A DNA stretch of 64,000 bases from Neofusicoccum parvum (taxonomy: Eukaryota; Ascomycota; Dothideomycetes; Botryosphaeriales; Botryosphaeriaceae): the NCBI GenBank assembly GCA_020912385.1, contig CP087211.1, positions 372,001 to 436,000 on the forward strand, written 5' to 3'. The notes below the pieces were generated by a model, which saw nothing but the letters and a program-made list of their open reading frames with translations, searched no databases and was not told the origin of the DNA. Positions 38,810 to 50,809 of the stretch are shown here, one piece after another (position 1 is the stretch's first letter; each line of letters opens with the position of its first letter). The position numbers were made by a program, and so were the translations under genes.

Positions 38810-40909
38810 CTAATAATACAGCTCCCCCGTGACTGGGGGTTCAACTTTCCATGACGGAGCAATTTCCAGACGCTTACTCCTATCCACGTCTCTAAACTCA
38901 TGATTCTCACACGCGTCATCAGTATGAATCTTTCCATATCTCACATTCACGACACCAACTTCCTTCAGCAGTTCCTCAGCAGACGCACTCGACCTTGCAT
39001 CATGCAGAATCGGTGCACCAAAAGCCTTTGCAATCTCCACGGGGTTGAGAGACGTGTCTCTACCCAGCATCCAGTAATCGTAAAAAGTCGGAACGACGAC
39101 AAGCGTCGCCAAAGCCATGACCGCCAGCGCCGCGGCGAGAAAGTTGTAATTGGACCGAAAAACCTGCGCCGTGCGAGTCTCCACCACCTCGAGGCGCTGC
39201 GGCCGCGGAAAGTACGAGAAGTTGTAGTCCTCGTTGCCCTGGTAGACGTGCTCGAACGCGTCCGCGCGCGCCGCGTCGACCGCGGTCCGGAACATGATCT
39301 CGTCCAGCACCGAGGTGACGTAGGCCGTCGGGTCGTCCCACGTGAGCCCGAAGTACCCGTCCTTGCCGGTGAGGCCCGGCGAGTCCGCGCGGAGGAAGTC
39401 CCGGGACAGAGATCCCGAGAACTCGACCCCCATCGACGGGTTTCCGGTGCCCGTCGAGACGGGGCCTTGGTTTGTGTGGCCCGGCGCCTTTCCTTTGAGG
39501 CTGACGTCTGATCCGAGAAGATTCTGGGCTGCTGAGGAGAGGCCACTCAACGTTTCGCGTAAGGGGTAAGTGTAGACGTCGGATCTCATGTCATCGTAAT
39601 CGGCGAACCATATCGGGTTGACTTGGACCGTAGTAAGATTCTGTTCGTGAAACAGTTCTACCATATTTTTATTCAAGTTTTGTATTGTTCCATTGATGGG
39701 AGTGGCAGCCCCACTGAGTTTGATAATGTTGCTTGCAGTGGAATTTTGCACTGGATCTTGGGATGCTGTCATGGTGTCGTTATAGATGGTAATAGGATAC
39801 GATCCTGTGGCGGAATACAACTTGCAAGTCTTGTGTACTAGATACGAGCCGGACAGAATATAGTCTGAAGGCAAGTTGTCTGGGCCTGACCTGTTTTCCG
39901 GTGGGTGGTATATAGCTTGAGGAGAATAAGTCACATTCATCCAGATGAATGGCTCATCCGACTTCGTAGGATCTTCAGGCACTTGGAGGACGTGGGTATA
40001 AGTGCTCGTATTCCAATAGTTCCACATGTTGCCCGACTCAGACCAGGTCAGGCTGATCAGGAACGCGGTGCCTTCGGTCGAATTCATCATTGTTTTTGGC
40101 GTCATCCACACTTTCTTTTCTTCATCTGATGTGCAATCAACAGGATAGAGTTTGGCTGCCTGAACTGTTCCGGAGCAGGTACCATCACACCCAGAAAAGA
40201 TCGACGCGCTGATCGGTTGCTGTAACTTGTAGGCCTGCATCACTTTCTGGAAATGGTCCTGTAGGAGGGGTTGCTGAGTGGTGAATTGACCGCCTCCTCC
40301 CATCATCTCAAAGCCCGTATATCCAAAAGGGAGCTGAGTTGCGATGGTAGCGCTGACATTGTGCCGTGTAGGTGCGCCGATAGCAAGGCTTATAGATGAA
40401 GATCGCTGAAGTAATGGGCCATCAATGACTACGAGGGTAACAACGATGTTGGCCAAGGAAAGGAGGCTGAATCTCCTCCCAGCAGTTCCCGCGGAGACGA
40501 AGCTAGTGCCAGAGGACCAGAACTGTGATAGATCTTTCAATGTCGCTCCACGCAGCGCTCGAGTCCACCATGTAATATTGGCACCTTCGGTCAAGGAATA
40601 TCTTAAGCAAGTGTTCGCAGTCGCCGAGAAGATAGCCAACAAGACGGATGGCATGATAGGCCAGTCATCAACGCGTTTGCCGTCTGATAGAAAGAGAACG
40701 CCAAAACAGGATGCCATGCAACAGAGGGCTAAGAGCAGGGTCACCAGTGTTGCCCATGGCAGCCTTTTGAGGGGACCTGGTTCCCAAAGTGTTCCCCGAT
40801 GTGTATAAATGGTCTCATTGTCGACATTATGTGTGGTGTGCGGTCGTGAAAGGGAGGAGCGGAAGCGTCGAGGTCTCAGCAACTCTGTTGCCTCTTGTTC
40901 GGTAGGCAT
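38810..40909 (-). CDS. DUF3176-like multi-pass membrane protein
   Basis: Single exon; 699 aa from the ATG at 40909 (MPTEQEATELL), chosen over an upstream ATG at 41068 because the added 53 residues look like leader. Two or three membrane spans lie near the N-terminus (TLVTLLLALCCMASCFGVLFL, PSVLLAIFSATANTCLRYSL), followed by WWTRALRGATLKDLSQFWSSGTS, a phrase typical of the fungal DUF3176 family. A long loop with many N-glycosylation sites and several Cys residues (residues about 150-590) is probably extracytoplasmic. One more span near the C-terminus (NFLAAALAVMALATLVVVPTF) precedes a short cytoplasmic tail. Function unknown. Converges on the C2H2 gene with 78 bp between stops. Confidence 0.7.
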   Translation of the reverse strand: MPTEQEATELLRPRRFRSSLSRPHTTHNVDNETIYTHRGTLWEPGPLKRLPWATLVTLLLALCCMASCFGVLFLSDGKRVDDWPIMPSVLLAIFSATANTCLRYSLTEGANITWWTRALRGATLKDLSQFWSSGTSFVSAGTAGRRFSLLSLANIVVTLVVIDGPLLQRSSSISLAIGAPTRHNVSATIATQLPFGYTGFEMMGGGGQFTTQQPLLQDHFQKVMQAYKLQQPISASIFSGCDGTCSGTVQAAKLYPVDCTSDEEKKVWMTPKTMMNSTEGTAFLISLTWSESGNMWNYWNTSTYTHVLQVPEDPTKSDEPFIWMNVTYSPQAIYHPPENRSGPDNLPSDYILSGSYLVHKTCKLYSATGSYPITIYNDTMTASQDPVQNSTASNIIKLSGAATPINGTIQNLNKNMVELFHEQNLTTVQVNPIWFADYDDMRSDVYTYPLRETLSGLSSAAQNLLGSDVSLKGKAPGHTNQGPVSTGTGNPSMGVEFSGSLSRDFLRADSPGLTGKDGYFGLTWDDPTAYVTSVLDEIMFRTAVDAARADAFEHVYQGNEDYNFSYFPRPQRLEVVETRTAQVFRSNYNFLAAALAVMALATLVVVPTFYDYWMLGRDTSLNPVEIAKAFGAPILHDARSSASAEELLKEVGVVNVRYGKIHTDDACENHEFRDVDRSKRLEIAPSWKVEPPVTGELYY

Positions 40910-42092
40910 GTCGAAGAGCCAGAATAGCAAATAATGCAGGGTGGGTACTGGATGTGGAAGGGAAAACTGGCGCAAAAAAGAGGGATAAAGTCGTAGATTC
41001 GTGGCTAGAGGACCTTCAGCCTGTATTTCTATGCTTATGGTGAGGCTCTCTTGGCCCCTTAGGAGCATTTACCTAAATGGCTAACATATATCCCGGTTCA
41101 GCCCCTACATTTAAGCGCTCGAATTGCCTATCAACACACCCTGGCTATCTCTGCGAACTTTCTGCCTATCCTGCACCTGAGACAACTCAGAGGGGCTGTC
41201 GGCTTATCAAACTCCGGTTACCCCACGCAAGGCTGAGCCTTACCAAGCGCCTATCAACTCATCCAGAGAAGCTCTTGGCAATAAATGCTGATGACGTTCA
41301 CCTTAACGGGGCGTTCGGCTGAATGCTGTGTAAGAACAAGCTTTCTCTGTTAGTCCAGTAGGGCCCGATAAATTTCTGCACATGCCAAAAGCGCTACATT
41401 TCCCAGGCATTAGATTGCGCTGCGCCCACGTCTCATCCCCTAAGCCTGCATGATCAGCGCCTCCAGTGTATCCCATAGCCTGCCTCTGGTCAACTACGTG
41501 GCATACCAAGCGCTGTGAAGATGGACGATCAGACATAATACCCACCACAAGAGCCGTGCCCCGCGAGTGTTTCGAAGGGGTCAAAAGCTCGAAAGCCTTG
41601 GCAGCAGCAAGGCTGAGACTTATTCAGCATGTTTCCTTGAATTCCACACAATAGTTATGGGGCCGAATTGCTAGTCAGAGGAAGGCACAGTGCGTATGTA
41701 GCGGCATGTGTGACCGTATCCCTCCAACCTCGCCTATGGGAATCTCACCTTTCCCAGCCGTTTGGTCATCTTGACCCTCATTAAGCCGTTTAGTTTAACA
41801 TTGCACAATAGGTTCGGGCAAGCAGTTTTACAGAGCAGAGAATCAGCAAGAATGTACACAGTTTAGGAAGATAGGCCTTCAAGGCTATATCGATTAAGTT
41901 AAAAAGCCATTTAGCTACTAAAGGCATGCCATCTCCACCCCTCCATCATGAACCCAATCATGCCACCCATGACCCTCATCAGCCCATGATATCATCAACA
42001 ACCGAGGTCCGTAGAACCGCACGGGGGTGCAAGGAAAAACGAGAAAGAAAAGAGCCAATGATCTTTAGTCTTTTTCTCCTCCGCCTCCCCGC
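40910..42092. other. Gene-free kilobase, possible decayed sequence
   Basis: About 1.2 kb with no supported gene. It starts with the DUF3176-like leader and promoter and then runs through sequence with many short stops in all frames. Short words recur (for example CCTATCAAC at two places and AAGGCTGAG at two places), but no transposon ends or coding remnant could be recognised. Confidence 0.35.
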
Positions 42093-43990
42093 CTACGACG
42101 CGGTCTTGGTCTCGACCTTCTCCTCCTGGACGGTCGGCTCCTCGCCGATGGCGTTGAAGGTGACCTTGCGCTCGCCCTTCTCGATCTCGGAGGCCAGGCG
42201 GTCGAGCTTGGAGCCCTGGAGGTGCTTGGCGCTCTTCCAGGCCGGGATGCCCGAGTCGAACACGTCGTCCATCTCCTCGAGCGTCTTGCCCTTGGTCTCG
42301 GGCGCGGTGAAGAACATGTGGATGAGGGCGAGGCCGTTGAAGGTGGCGAAGATCATGTACCTGGTTGGAGGATGCACGTTAGAACCGCGGCTTGGGGTGG
42401 TGGGTCAGGGAACAAGGCTTACATCTTCCAGTTGATGGACCACAGGAGCGGGGGAACGGCGAAGGCGAGAATGCAGTTCCAGGCCCAGTTGGTGGCGGTG
42501 GACAGGGAGACAGCCTTGGCGCGGATCTTCGCAGGGTAGATCTCCGAAGGGTACGTCTGTTAATGCTGTTAATATCGAAGATGGCTTTCCTGTGCAGCAG
42601 CGTGCGGTGTGGACTTACCCAGGAAGTCGGGCCCCAGGTGGTGGCGAACGAAGCGACGAACAGGTAGGAGCAGGCAATGACGGCCTTGGAGGCGTGCGGG
42701 TTGCCCGAAAGCACCCAGGAGATGTCGTCGAGAGTGGGGTCGGTGCGCGGGTTGGGCTTGCCGTAGGCTCCCTGGACAGAGCCGGAGATGAAGAGCCAGG
42801 TCATCATCAGGAACGAGCCAGCAAGCAGGGCCGGACGGCGACCGAAGCGGTCGAGGTAGAGAATGGCCGGCAGGGTCAGGGCGACGTTGATGATGTACTG
42901 GATGGAGGCGGTGAGGAGGGGCGAGCCAACACCGGCGGCCTCCATGATGTAGACAACTGCAGATGGTTAGCGGCTATGGGTCACGCGTGCAAGTGTGGCG
43001 ACGTGGACTTACTGTAGTACATCATGATGTTCATGCCGCAAAGCTGCGACCACATCTGAATGGACATGCCGAGGATGACGCGCTTGAGCATGCGGGGGGC
43101 AACGAGGGCCTTGAAGGACGGAACAGCCTCCTCACGCTCAAAGCGGAGAGCCTCCTCGATTTCCTGGTATTCGGCGAGCACCTTGGGGTGGTTGACGTCG
43201 CCATTGCCGTGCAGGTGAGCGAGGACCTGGATAGCCTCCTCCCAGCGGTCCTTGCTAGCGAGCCAACGGGGCGACTTGGGCAGGAAGAACATGCCGACGA
43301 AGAGGATGGCACCGGGGACCATCTGGATGCCCCACGGGATGCGGAAGGCAGCCGTGCCCTGGTTTTCGGCCTTGGGGCCGCCGTCGACGAAAGACGCGCC
43401 GTACTGGATGAAGTACTGGATCAGGATACCCCTGAGCAGATATGTTAGGACCGGAGACGGCTAGACGAGCGCAAGGTGAGGCGACGAGTGCTTACCAGGT
43501 GATGGCCCACTGCTGGAGCGACACAACACGACCACGGATCTCCTTGGCGGCAATCTCGGCCTGGTAGACGGGGACAATGGCGGAGGCGATACCGATGGCC
43601 ATGCCGGCGATGACACGGCCGACGCAGAGCATAGCGACGCCATTGCAGGCGGTCTGGAAGATGGCGCCGATAATCCAGATGATGGAAGCGACCTGGATGG
43701 CGGTGCGACGCGAGTACTTGTCGGCGATGAAGGACGAGCAGAGGGCGCCGACGAGGGAACCAGCGGGCATGGAGGCAGTGATGCCGCCCTGGCGGTACGA
43801 GGCCGGGGAGTCGAAGTAGTTCTTGTAGGCATTGGTGCCCAGGACACCGCTCATCGACGAGATGTCGAAACCGAACAGACCACCACCCAGGGCCGCGAAG
43901 CCGCTGTGGAGCGTTAGCAGGCGGACGGGCGGACAGCGCGCCAGAGAGCACGTACCAGATGGTGTAGACGCCGTAGAATGTGTAGACCAT
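42093..43990 (-). CDS. MFS sugar transporter (hexose/monosaccharide type)
   Basis: Six exons: 43990-43956, 43903-43496, 43431-43013, 42956-42619, 42556-42423, 42360-42093; 533 aa, every junction GT-AG and frame-consistent. Twelve membrane spans are expected. Sugar-porter marks include GFDISSMSGV, GRVIAGMAIGIASAIVPVYQAEIA, EIRGRVVSLQQW, LPKSPRWL, QLCGMNIMMYY, LDRFGRRPALL, TYPSEIYPAKIRAKAVSLSTATNW and PETKGKTLEEMDDVF. It moves a monosaccharide, probably by proton symport, across the plasma membrane. Sugar specificity cannot be read from this. The splice of exon 1 to 2 gives YTICGFAALGG. A gene-free region over 4 kb lies upstream. Confidence 0.92.
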
Positions 43991-44400
43991 GTTGTCAGTC
44001 CAGCACGGAAAGCGGGAGGTGAGGTGCGGTGGTCCCAGGCCTTGGCGCAGCGAGCTTGTGAGTCGCACTGGGGTCTGTAACCGTAGGCACAGAAAAAGAA
44101 GAGCGGTCGGAGGAGGGGTAGAGGATTATTTATGGGCTTGGGGCGGGCGACGCCGCGCTCTCGCCCGCAGCGAAGGACAGGCCTCCCGATGCGGCTAGCG
44201 CGGGAATTCACCTTTCAGCCTTTTCGCAGCTTCAATCTCACCACGCGAGACGGACGCGAGATTGCGCACCGGCCGCCCCAAGCCCGCCGGCGCCTGCTCG
44301 CGTACCGGCGCTCACGAGGTGGTGAAGAAAAACCCAGCGTCCATGCTCGTGCGGCGCGCGCACTCGGCCTCACGATGCAGCCCGGCCGGGACGCTTCCTG

Positions 44401-44430
<30 letters not shown>
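44401..44430 (+). repeat. TGC trinucleotide microsatellite
   Basis: Ten perfect TGC units in a row, followed by imperfect CGC/TGC units to about 44445. It is outside any called gene and could be length-variable between strains. Confidence 0.85.
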
Positions 44431-44431
<1 letters not shown>

Positions 44432-46921
44432 GCTGCCGCTGGTGCTCGCACATTACCCGCATGCGGGCGGGCGCCAGGGACTGGGTGTCTCAGCTTACTC
44501 CCAGATTCGATTCAGCGGATGCGGGGGAGCAGCTGCGTCAGGGCAGGATGCTCATCCTCGCCGGGCTTCTCGAAGCAACGGGCGCGGCGGGCCAATGGCA
44601 GGGCGGGCGGGCTCGCGTGCGGCACTGGCAGCATGACACGCGCGGTGCTTGTGACTGGCGGGTGCGGCCGAAACGAGGCCTCGCTCCGCTTCTCCACACA
44701 GTTTGATCGAGTTTAATCCAACTTCAGATTCGAGCCAAGCCTGTTCCCCATGCTCCCCATGCCCGCCGACGGAGCAATGCATGCCGTGTCGCCTTCGGCC
44801 CAAGCACGCGCGGAACATGCCAACGAACGAATGTCGGTGCGGCCGCGCCAGGACTGCGCCAGCGCGCGCCTCCGGAGAATTTGCGCGCGGTTTTTCCTGT
44901 CGCTGGTCGCGCAGCAGTGGCAGTGTGCCCCGGCGCCCACCCCCAGCCTCACCCCAACCCGAGCGACACACGCTCCCAGCCCGGCCACTCGCATTCGCAT
45001 CCTCGCACCCGCGTCCCGAACGTCGCCAGTGCCGCGCTGCCGGACTCGACCTCGACTCGCCGCTGCCTCGTGTCACACCGCCCGGCCGGCCACTTTACCC
45101 GCCCAGGCGTGCTCAAGCCCGGCCAGGCGGGCAGCACCCGGCCCTGCAAAACCGCGCACCGCGGGCCCTGCCAGCGCGCCGGCAGCCCGCTGCACCGCGC
45201 GACACGGCGCCGCCCGAGTGACCGAGTGGCCGAGTGACCGGCCTCGACGAACGCGGGTCCCCGTCCACGGCGAGACGTCGAGAGAAGAGCAGCACGGAAA
45301 AGCCACACTGCTACCGTTGCACCGCTGCCGGCCGCTGCGCACGCCGCAAATGGCCAAACCGCCCTTCCTGCGCGACGCCGGCCGCTCATTGGTGGCCGCC
45401 GCGGAATGGGCGTTGGGGCGAGGCGCGGAGGAGGCGCCCGCCTGAGTCGATTGAGTCGCGCCGCCGCCGCCGTTCTTGGCCCGCTTCCGGGGTATGTGGG
45501 AGCCTGTGTGCGTGATGTGAGGCAGCGGACGGCGCGCTGGCTCGCCCAGCTCGAGCGCATGTGCCAGTCATCGGCGGCAGCCAGAAAGCAGGCAGCTACT
45601 ACGTGTGTTCCCTCGAGCCCCGTCTCCCTGGCCCCCGTTCCTGGAGGAAGACGCGTGCGGCAGAGCAGCAACAACACACGCATTTCGCTTCCCCGTGACA
45701 CGGCAGCCACTAAACCAGCCAATCAGACGCTGCGTCTGCTCGACCCAAGCCTTTTTCCCCTTCGTCTCAGCGCCCGCCCGCCCGCCTTGCCCGCAGCGCC
45801 CTTTGCCACAAACCTTAACCACCCCATTCCTTCGCCGTGCCCAGGTGTCGCCATCACGAGGGTTCACGCAGATCAAGCCTTTCCGCCAGGCGGTTGGCCC
45901 GCCGGTCGTTGCTGCACGCTTCGGCCGCCGGCAAAGCGCCTCCCACCATCCTTCGCGCATGCCCCCTCTATTGATAGGACCGGTCAGGTATGGAGGAGGA
46001 GGAGCGGCGGTCAGGTCAGGTCAGCCAGTCGATCGACCATGCCATCACGTCGCTGCCGAACTCCGGACCGCGCGCTGGGGGGCAGACCTCTCGCCGCACG
46101 CATACACAAGACGCACACATCTGCTGACCGCGCAGCAGCGCCCGCCGCACGCCTGCCTTGGCTCCAAGGCTGATTGGGAGCGGCGGCCAGCGTCTGTGGT
46201 GCGATTGCCTGCAACCGCCTTTTGCTGTCTCTCTCCCCCAAAACTCGTGACTCCCCCACCCCACCCCCCAGCTGGTAGCGGCTGCGCTTGCCCCCCCTTG
46301 CCCTTCTTCCCCGCAGCGGCGCTAACGCACGTCAAGCGAGAAACCAGGGACTGCTGCCCGCGCCAGGCCAATGAACCAGAAACCGCCCCAAGATCCGGGG
46401 TTTGGGGCGAGGGGGTCGGGAGGGAGGGAGGGGTGGTTGCTGGTCGCCGGTTCCGGCGGGCACGCGGGCGGCCATCGTCGCCCTGGGAGGATGTGCGCGC
46501 GCGCGCGCTCGCTCGAAAGAAAGAAACGAGGTTGACTGGGCGCAACTCGGGCCGCGGCCCCCTGGACGAAGGCTGCAAATAGATGTTCGTACATACCTAC
46601 CGGTGCTGTGCCGCTCGATGAGCTTTCCCCCCCAGGAGCTGCTTCGCTGCGGCACAGCAAACCGCGCTGCGGGTGCGGCTGGAGCAGTGATAGCAACCCC
46701 GTGCTACCGCTTGCTGCGCTCCTCTCCTACCCTGCCTCGCACGCATCCTAGACCACAACCAGCAGGCGCCCCCCAGCCGTCCGGCACACCCCCCCTGGGC
46801 CGCTGGTTGGCTGGCCCGGCCCCCGAGCAGGCAGGCATCAGGCAACAACGCGCCATCCCTACCCGCGTCGAAACAGCGCATGCGGCGAAGGGGGGAGGGA
46901 GGAAAAACGAAGGCCATCCAG

Positions 46922-46946
46922 CCTGTCTGCCTGGCAGGCAGACAGG
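46922..46946. repeat. 25-nt perfect palindrome
   Basis: Arms of 12 nt, CCTGTCTGCCTG and CAGGCAGACAGG, flank a single central G. It could form a cruciform or be a dimeric protein-binding site. It lies in the gene-free region. Confidence 0.8.
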
Positions 46947-48145
46947 ACCCGAGGAAGTCGCACAGCTGGGGAGGTGGATGGGCATGGGCGTACCCCAGTA
47001 CAACGTTGGCGAGGGGCGCCCTGTCGGTCGTGGTGCAGGATGGCAGTGTCGATGCAGGCACGCAGGGAAAAAACGCGGGTCCGTCGGGGGGAGGGACGGG
47101 AATTGTGGGGGCTGAGATGGGGGATGGGGGATCACCGTGGGCCGCCGATCAGCGCGACTCACCCCCGGTGCCCGCTTCGCATTCCTGAAGTTGGGTTGCC
47201 CTTTGAGGCTCCTTCCTCGTTTTTTTTTTCCCTTCCGTGGATCCGCCCGGGAATTGCGTAAAGAGCTGTGGAGGAGGGGAAAGGCTTGGGTGCTTGGTTG
47301 GCCACAGTGCTTTCTTTTTTTTTCTTTTTTTTTTTGCCACTGCTGCTCTCATCCTTCCAGAAACCTCGGCGAAGGAAACGGCCAGCCCGCAGCTGGGGCG
47401 TCCTTGGGTCTTGGAGCGATGCTTGGACGAGAGTTGAGATGAGCAAATGGAAACACGGCCAGGTGATCACCACCTCTCTGTCATGCGTAAGTCTGACTCG
47501 TTGGATTGGGAATTTGCCATCGGCATCGCCGCTTCCTACACGGCTGGACGCCTGTATTCTTTTCCAATATGTGCAGTTCGGTTCCTGTAGGCTTAAGGGG
47601 GCAGGAAGGTGCTGACACGATGGAATCTCAGCCTCTGGTGGCGATCGATAATTCACTTCGACCAATGATGGTGCGGGATCCGGGGGGGAGAATGTAAGAC
47701 ACTCCGATCATGCATTGGATTCGGTGTGGTCGTTTTCAGTGCTTCTGTGCTACTACAAACACATACTCCCGGTGTGTAAGGCGTGCTGCCTGTACGACGA
47801 ATACGCTGCCCAGAACTCTCCTTTCTTTCAGCTTTTGTCTAGCAGCCTGCAACACTAGACATTCTTTCCGATTGCCTGCTTAATTGCCATGCCTAGCTGT
47901 ACCTCAGCTATTCCATTCCTGCTCTCATATTGCCACATGAACACCCTGACAGTTTTTTGATGTTCGTGCCTATAGTATAGACCGTAGTATGATGGGCGCT
48001 TCGGTGGAGTACACGAGGCTGTGCCGCAGCGGTCACATGCAACCACAACCCAGATGCACGTGTGTTCAGTAAACCTTGCAGCCGGCCTGTGGATCCTTTC
48101 GCAATATTGTGGGTCCGTATTCTCATCTTTGTGCAGACCACTTGC

Positions 48146-50809
48146 CTATTTCAATGATTGCCTCCTCGCTGCCTCTGCCAGTTTGCCGTTTACCTTCGCA
48201 ATTGCCTCAACGCCAAATCCGGTACCGCTGCCCCCGGAAGGCCTTCGTGCACCATCTACCGTGGAGACAATACCCTTCCTTGGTGTCTCCGGTCCGGCTT
48301 CAGCGTTCATGACAGCAGAGCTGGCCTGTCCGTCTTGCAAGGGAGGGAACACAACACCGGGTGCAACCGCTGCATCTCCACAATCCTTCTGAGCCTGCGT
48401 ATTGGCTGCCCGGTCGGTTGGATTTGGAGCTGGCCTCGGCTGTCCGCCCACGAACTGCGGCGGAGGTGGGTCTTCATCGACGGTTGCGAATAGGTCTTTA
48501 TGGAGCCGGCCATATGCTTCATCGTCGAGGATACGCCAGGCACGACGGAATTCCTCACGAATGGCACAAATTCCTTGGTGATTGACAGTGCGCCCAACGT
48601 TGTGGTCGAGTTCGAAGGGATCCTGGATGCAGACAAGGTAGCGGTGACGGACCTCCTTCTTCTGTTCGCACGTTTAGCATGAGCCCATGAGTTTCACGTT
48701 GCTGGTTCGCTGGATGCTTGAAGTATGACTTACGCTGTCCTTCTCGACTCGCGCTCTGGTCCAGCCCAGTTCCTCCTTCGTGACCATCCTCTCCCACGGC
48801 TGGCGTTGGCCAAACGTGATTACGTCGCGCGTCCAATGGAAGCCTCCCACGCGATCCGGTACTCCAGGGCATCCATAGTATCGGAAGAATCCTCTGAGAA
48901 GAGAGCCTAAGGAATCACGATTGCGGGTCCACTGTCCAGTGCGAACCTTTTCGAGAATGTACTCTTCATCTGCCAGGAACTTGACCGCGTGGTCGTTGCA
49001 GATGACATCAACCACTTCTGGAGTCATTCCATTCACTGTCAGATTGCTCAGCAACTGCAGGTCGAGTGTGACCGGTTCCTCGGGAATGCGGATTAGATAG
49101 TGGAGCACCATTAGTGCGTAACCGTATGACGACAGCGTGCCGTTGTAAGAGCTGTTGATCTTGCGTGTCTTCGCCCAGGCTTTGACGAAAATGACCATAT
49201 CCCGTACACGCTGGTCGCTGATAGCGTAACAGTGGAGGAGTTTTGTGTTGTATATGCCCAAGTGACCTGCAAAATTCAAGTCACACTGGATTCCGACACC
49301 GTCCTTCGGGAAGTCAAGAGGGCCCATGGGTTTCTCGCGTAGCCACGGTTTCTCTGGACGGTGTTCACGCTTCTGAGGTACACCGGTACTCTTTTCTTCT
49401 CCGGTTCCATGATCTTGGCTGTTGGTGTGCGCGTGGGGAGCCTCCTTCTCCCCATCTGCGGTGGGCTGCTCCTTCTTCGTCGAGTCATTGCCATTTTCCT
49501 CAGGTGAGGATTTTGCCACTGAGTTCTTGTTTTTTCTCCTCCTGGATGGAGCTTTCTTCTCGGCGTCTGGGCCGTTCTCGTCCTTGGGCGAATCTTCGCT
49601 GCCTGTAGCATCCATATCCTCAGGAACGTCAGCAGCGTCGGCATTCTTATCTTCTTCAGGCGCCTTTGAGCCACCCTCCAGCAACACTTTCTTTTCCTCC
49701 TCAGGAAGATCGTCCCACTTCTTCCGTTCCGCCTTCAGGTTGGCATGCAATTCATCGGATGGCTTCTCACAGAACTTGATGATCGGTACGCGCGTGTTAG
49801 TCAACAACCGGGCCCCAAAGCCGTGGTCGAGGAAGATCTTCTCCAGAGCGCGCGGCCCAACCTTCTGGGCCCGTTCGGTGTCCTCATCGTTCGTTGTGAC
49901 AACTGCAAGATCAATATCAGAGCCCTTGGTGGCAAAGCCTGTACCAATGCTGCCGAAGCACTTGAACTCAATGCTCGGAACATCCGGGAATGAACCGATC
50001 TCGTTCTGGCAAATTTCCTGAAGTCTTCGCACGAAGTTTTCCTTCTCCTTGAGCTCCACATCGGTCATAGCAACCTCAGGAATCTCGATTGCAGCAATTG
50101 CACCCAGGTATTGATTTTGTGCTTGAATGTGTTCCTGGGTCTGCTGTTGATGTTGCTGGAAGCGCGCACTAGGGTTGTATAGCGGAGGTCCCGGGCGAAA
50201 CGGCCCATTCCCAGGCCCGGCAGGATGAGGTCTCTGTAGGATGTGAATGGAAGATGGTGCTCCCTGTCTGACATTCTGCGGAGGCCCGAAGTTGCCGGGA
50301 CTAGGAGGTTGGAGCGATGCGCCCGGGCCAAGTGGGCCAGCCTGGTGGTGGTGCCAAGAGCCCCGATGGTGGTGGAAGCCGCCTCGTTGCTGTTGCCATT
50401 CACTGCTACGATGACGCATATTGGGAGGGACATAGCCCGGGCTTGACTGTGGCGGGGGAAAGCCTTGCTGACGCTGCTGCGGGGAACCTGGACCAATGTA
50501 GGGGCGTCCAGGACCTGACTGGCCGCGGCCATGGTGCGGGCCGTGGCGCGGTGGATACTGCGGACTAGCAGAACCGGGATTGATGTTCTGAGGGGGGAGC
50601 TGTTGTGAATGGGGCCGGTTGTGGTGACGGCCAGCGCGAGGCTGTGGCTGCTGAAGCGGCTGAGGAGGCTGGGAAAGGTTCTGGGGTGCTGGCGGGCGCC
50701 GGCTCCCAGCGGGAAGCTCGCCATTGGGTAAGGATTGGGCGCGGTCAGAAGGACCGGTGTTCTTTAGGATCATGGACCGGAGCTGGTCCTCCAGAGGAAG
50801 CTGGCTCAT
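48146..50809 (-). CDS. Cid1-family nucleotidyltransferase (non-canonical poly(A)/poly(U) polymerase)
   Basis: Two exons, 50809-48734 and 48661-48146; 863 aa. The intron is GTAAGT...CAG and joins VEKDS to KKEVRHRYLVCIQDPFELDHNVGRTV. The first 230 residues are Gln/Pro/Gly/His-rich low complexity. The catalytic core shows FKCFGSIGTGFATKGSDIDLAVV (G-S and D-x-D metal site), then an acidic/Lys-rich insertion (about residues 375-490), VGIQCDLNFAGHLGIYNTKLL (third carboxylate) and SYGYALMVLHYLI. The PAP-associated domain has SLGSLLRGFFRYYG. The C-terminal part is disordered. The family adds A or U tails to RNA in the cytoplasm (S. pombe Cid1, Cid11, Cid13). Which base is added cannot be decided. Confidence 0.85.

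Larger units (their letters stand above)
43991..48145. other. 4.1-kb gene-free GC-rich region
   Basis: No frame on either strand shows a domain, plausible intron-linked exons or family resemblance, although many overlapping frames of 60-325 codons arise from the high GC content. It contains a TGC trinucleotide repeat, a 25-nt palindrome (46922-46946), alternating GC/CG near 46494-46510 and T tracts at 47220-47230 and 47316-47335. The left part must hold the sugar transporter promoter. A long non-coding RNA or a strongly regulated promoter region is possible. Confidence 0.4.

Noticed and set aside
40910..41068. Upstream start of the DUF3176-like protein
   Set aside because: Adds 53 residues that do not look like a domain or signal, whereas MPTEQEATELL is a typical cytosolic start.
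45605..46582. 325-codon plus-strand frame in the gene-free region
   Set aside because: It shares its region with equally long frames on both strands, is Arg/Pro/Ala-rich and has no domain; taken as a GC artefact.
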